From Syntrophomonadaceae bacterium (GTDB taxonomy: Bacteria > Bacillota > Dethiobacteria > DTU022), in NCBI GenBank assembly GCA_007129055.1, contig SKWE01000207.1:1-7617 (forward strand): a stretch of DNA of 7,617 nt, in the 5' to 3' direction. Below the pieces are notes generated by a model that saw only the letters and a list, made by a program, of their open reading frames with translations, did not search any database and was not told the DNA's origin. This document shows positions 5,654-7,617 of the stretch, piece after piece; positions within the stretch are counted from its first letter, which is position 1; each line of letters starts with the position of its first letter. The position numbers were made by a program, and so were the translations under genes.

Positions 5654-7486
5654 ATGATGCGTAAAGATTTTTTACCGATTAACAGGGAAGAGATGGTTGC
5701 ACGGGGGTGGGACGAGGCTGATTTTATATTGATCAGCGGTGACGCCTATGTTGACCATCCTTCCTTTGGCCCGGCCATTATCAGCCGGCTGTTGGAAGCC
5801 TACGGTTTTAAGGTGGCAATCATTGCCCAGCCGGACTGGAAAAACAGGGATGAATTCAGTAAGTTGGGAAAACCGCGGCTCGGTTTTCTGATCAGCGCGG
5901 GTAACATTGACTCCATGGTGGCCCATTATTCGGTGGCCAAAAAACGCCGTAAGAGTGATACCTACAGCCCCGGCGGCAGAACGGGACTGCGCCCGGACCG
6001 GGCAGCAATAGTTTATGCCAATAAAGCAAAAGAGGTTTTCCCGGATGTTCCCGTGATTCTTGGCGGCATTGAAGCCAGCCTGAGACGCTTTGCCCATTAT
6101 GACTACTGGGAGAACAAGATCAAACCTTCCATCCTTGTAGATTCAAAAGCCGACCTGTTAGTATACGGCATGGGAGAAAAACCGGTAGTTGAAATTGCCG
6201 AAGCGCTGCAAAGCGGCCTCAGGGTTGAAGATTTAACCTATATCAGGGGAACCTGCTGCTTCACAAACCAGGTACCCGATCCCGAAGAGACTATTATTTT
6301 ACCCTCCTTTAGGGATCTAAAAATATCGAAAGAATTATTCGCTGAAAGCTTCATGGTTCAATACAGGAACTCTGATGGTATGCAGGCGAAAACCCTGGCT
6401 GAACCTTATGAAGAAGGCTTTGTAATACAAAATCCACCAGCCGAACCTCACTCAACCGAAGAACTGGATATGATCTACAGGCTCCCGTTCAATAGAACGT
6501 ACCACCCTGTTTATGAAAAAGCGGGAGGTGTTCCCGCCCTGGGGGAGGTTCGCTTCAGCCTGGTCAGCAGCAGGGGTTGCTTCGGGGGCTGCAGCTTTTG
6601 TTCGCTTCACTTTCACCAGGGAAGGGTAGTGCAAAGCAGGAGCATCGAGGCAATTGTGGAAGAAGCCGAAGAGCTAATTTCCGATCCTGATTTTAAAGGA
6701 TATATCCACGATGTGGGAGGCCCAACTGCAAATTTTCGCAGGCGGGCCTGCAGTAAACAGGAAAAAACAGGGGCCTGCCTGGACAGGGAGTGCCTGTTTC
6801 CCGGGCCATGTGAAAAACTTGAGGCAGACCATAGTGAATATATCAGCCTGTTGCGTAAACTTCGCAACCTGGAAGGGGTAAAAAAGGTATTTATCCGTTC
6901 CGGCATTCGTTATGATTACATGTTACATGACCAGGATGACTCTTTTTTGGAAGAACTATGCCGCCATCACATCAGCGGGCAGCTAAAAGTGGCCCCGGAG
7001 CATGTTTCACCGGGGGTATTGAAGATGATGAACAAGCCGGGAAAAGATTTATACCTGCAATTTAAAAAGAAATATAAAATGATGAACGAAAAACTGGGTA
7101 AAGACCAATACCTGGTTCCTTATTTTATATCGAGCCATCCCGGCTCTGATCTTGATGCTGCTATTGAACTGGCCCAATTTATAAAAAAACATGAACAGCA
7201 CATGCCCGAGCAGGTTCAGGATTTTTACCCAACACCCGGGACCCTTTCCACATGCATGTTTTACACCGAAACAGACCCGCGCACAATGCAGCCTGTATAT
7301 GTAGCAAAATCTGCTCACGAAAAAGCGATGCAGCGGGCCTTACTGCAATACAGGAATCCTACAGTGTACGGTCTTGTTCATGAAGCGCTGGTTAAAGCCG
7401 GACGAAAAGACCTGATTGGATTTGGCCGAAAATGCCTGATCAGACCGATGAAAAAGAAAAAAAAGATTAGTAAAAACAGCAGTTAG
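5654..7486 (+). CDS. ygiQ: YgiQ family radical SAM protein
   Basis: This 610-residue cytoplasmic protein starts with ATG at 5654 after AAGGGA (5641-5646); a second ATG follows directly at 5657. The N-terminal part (1-about 200) is the YgiQ-type, B12-binding-like region, with SGDAYVDHPSFG (28-39), LISAGNIDSMV (79-89), SPGGRTGLRPDRA (105-117) and LGGIEASLRRFAHYDYW (136-152). The radical SAM core has SSRGCFGGCSFC (305-316), a canonical CX3CX2C at C309, C313 and C316. Four more cysteines follow at C366, C375, C380 and C386, in a spacing I associate with this family and which may bind a second metal centre. The C-terminal region carries KVAPEHVSPGVL (445-456) and FYPTPGTLSTCMFY (524-537). E. coli YgiQ is longer, with a C-terminal extension absent here. 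The tail is Lys-rich. The reaction of YgiQ is, to my knowledge, not established. Identification of the family is secure. Confidence 0.96.
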   Translation: MMRKDFLPINREEMVARGWDEADFILISGDAYVDHPSFGPAIISRLLEAYGFKVAIIAQPDWKNRDEFSKLGKPRLGFLISAGNIDSMVAHYSVAKKRRKSDTYSPGGRTGLRPDRAAIVYANKAKEVFPDVPVILGGIEASLRRFAHYDYWENKIKPSILVDSKADLLVYGMGEKPVVEIAEALQSGLRVEDLTYIRGTCCFTNQVPDPEETIILPSFRDLKISKELFAESFMVQYRNSDGMQAKTLAEPYEEGFVIQNPPAEPHSTEELDMIYRLPFNRTYHPVYEKAGGVPALGEVRFSLVSSRGCFGGCSFCSLHFHQGRVVQSRSIEAIVEEAEELISDPDFKGYIHDVGGPTANFRRRACSKQEKTGACLDRECLFPGPCEKLEADHSEYISLLRKLRNLEGVKKVFIRSGIRYDYMLHDQDDSFLEELCRHHISGQLKVAPEHVSPGVLKMMNKPGKDLYLQFKKKYKMMNEKLGKDQYLVPYFISSHPGSDLDAAIELAQFIKKHEQHMPEQVQDFYPTPGTLSTCMFYTETDPRTMQPVYVAKSAHEKAMQRALLQYRNPTVYGLVHEALVKAGRKDLIGFGRKCLIRPMKKKKKISKNSS

Positions 7487-7489
7487 TGA

Positions 7490-7503
7490 TATGATTAATC
7501 ATA
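7490..7503. repeat. 14-base perfect palindrome after ygiQ
   Basis: TATGATTAATCATA (7490-7503) is self-complementary. It begins 4 bases after the ygiQ stop and ends 18 bases before the next ATG, immediately ahead of that gene's ribosome binding site. It has no GC-rich stem or T run, so it is not a terminator. A repressor site is possible but unproven. Confidence 0.4.
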
Positions 7504-7521
7504 ATAACAGAAGGAGCTTCC

Positions 7522-7617
7522 ATGAAACTAGAATTTACCGGTAAAAAAATCAGACAGACCATATTACGCTACCTGGCTATTTTTGTTGGCCTTTTTATCG
7601 TTGGCAATGGCATCGTA
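7522..7617 (+). CDS. Membrane protein, N-terminal 32 residues only (truncated)
   Basis: An ATG at 7522 follows AAGGAG (7511-7516) at 5 bases, and the frame is open to the window edge (32 codons). The peptide begins MKLEFTGKKIRQTILRY, a short basic stretch, then a hydrophobic helix LAIFVGLFIVGNGIV (18-32). This is the pattern of a first membrane segment of an integral membrane protein with a positive cytoplasmic N-terminus. The RYLAIFVGLFIVGNGI pattern resembles the first helix of YczE/YyaS/YitT-type proteins, but 32 residues are too few to assign a family. It starts 35 bases after ygiQ with no terminator between, so co-transcription is likely. Confidence 0.7.
   Translation, partial: MKLEFTGKKIRQTILRYLAIFVGLFIVGNGIV

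Overview
The window looks like chromosomal DNA of an anaerobic Gram-positive bacterium, probably a Clostridia-type Firmicute. This is inferred from purine-rich AAGGAGG-like ribosome binding sites, a TTG start, TATAAT-type promoters, an OFA-family transporter, a BCCT transporter, and two radical SAM genes typical of anaerobes. The assignment is by style and gene content only. I saw no rRNA, tRNA, CRISPR array or phage gene.

Layout. On the left, a truncated MmgE/PrpD-family gene runs off the window on the minus strand. A 475-base gene-free stretch follows. Its middle (697-897) is a GC-rich block bounded by imperfect 21-base inverted repeats, and it looks like a small non-autonomous mobile element or a structured RNA locus. 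On the plus strand come a crotonase-family gene and a BCCT transporter, probably one operon, closed by a strong intrinsic terminator at 3366-3398. Converging on it from the right is a two-gene minus-strand unit: a radical SAM protein with a CX4CX2C cluster motif, then an OFA-type MFS transporter with a TTG start whose ribosome binding site begins inside the upstream stop codon. A 137-base divergent promoter region separates this unit from a plus-strand ygiQ gene (radical SAM, 610 residues). A partial membrane-protein gene starts 35 bases after ygiQ.

How the genes may work together. The crotonase has an acidic triad (E120, E140, D148) like that of dienoyl-CoA isomerase and, from memory, crotonobetainyl-CoA hydratase (CaiD). 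It sits just upstream of a betaine/carnitine/choline transporter. A role in uptake and CoA-dependent breakdown of a quaternary-ammonium compound such as carnitine or crotonobetaine is a reasonable hypothesis, but no CaiB-type CoA transferase is visible. The other genes look like ordinary metabolic and accessory genes. I do not see a clearly new multi-gene system. The most unusual items are the inverted-repeat element and the variant radical SAM motif.
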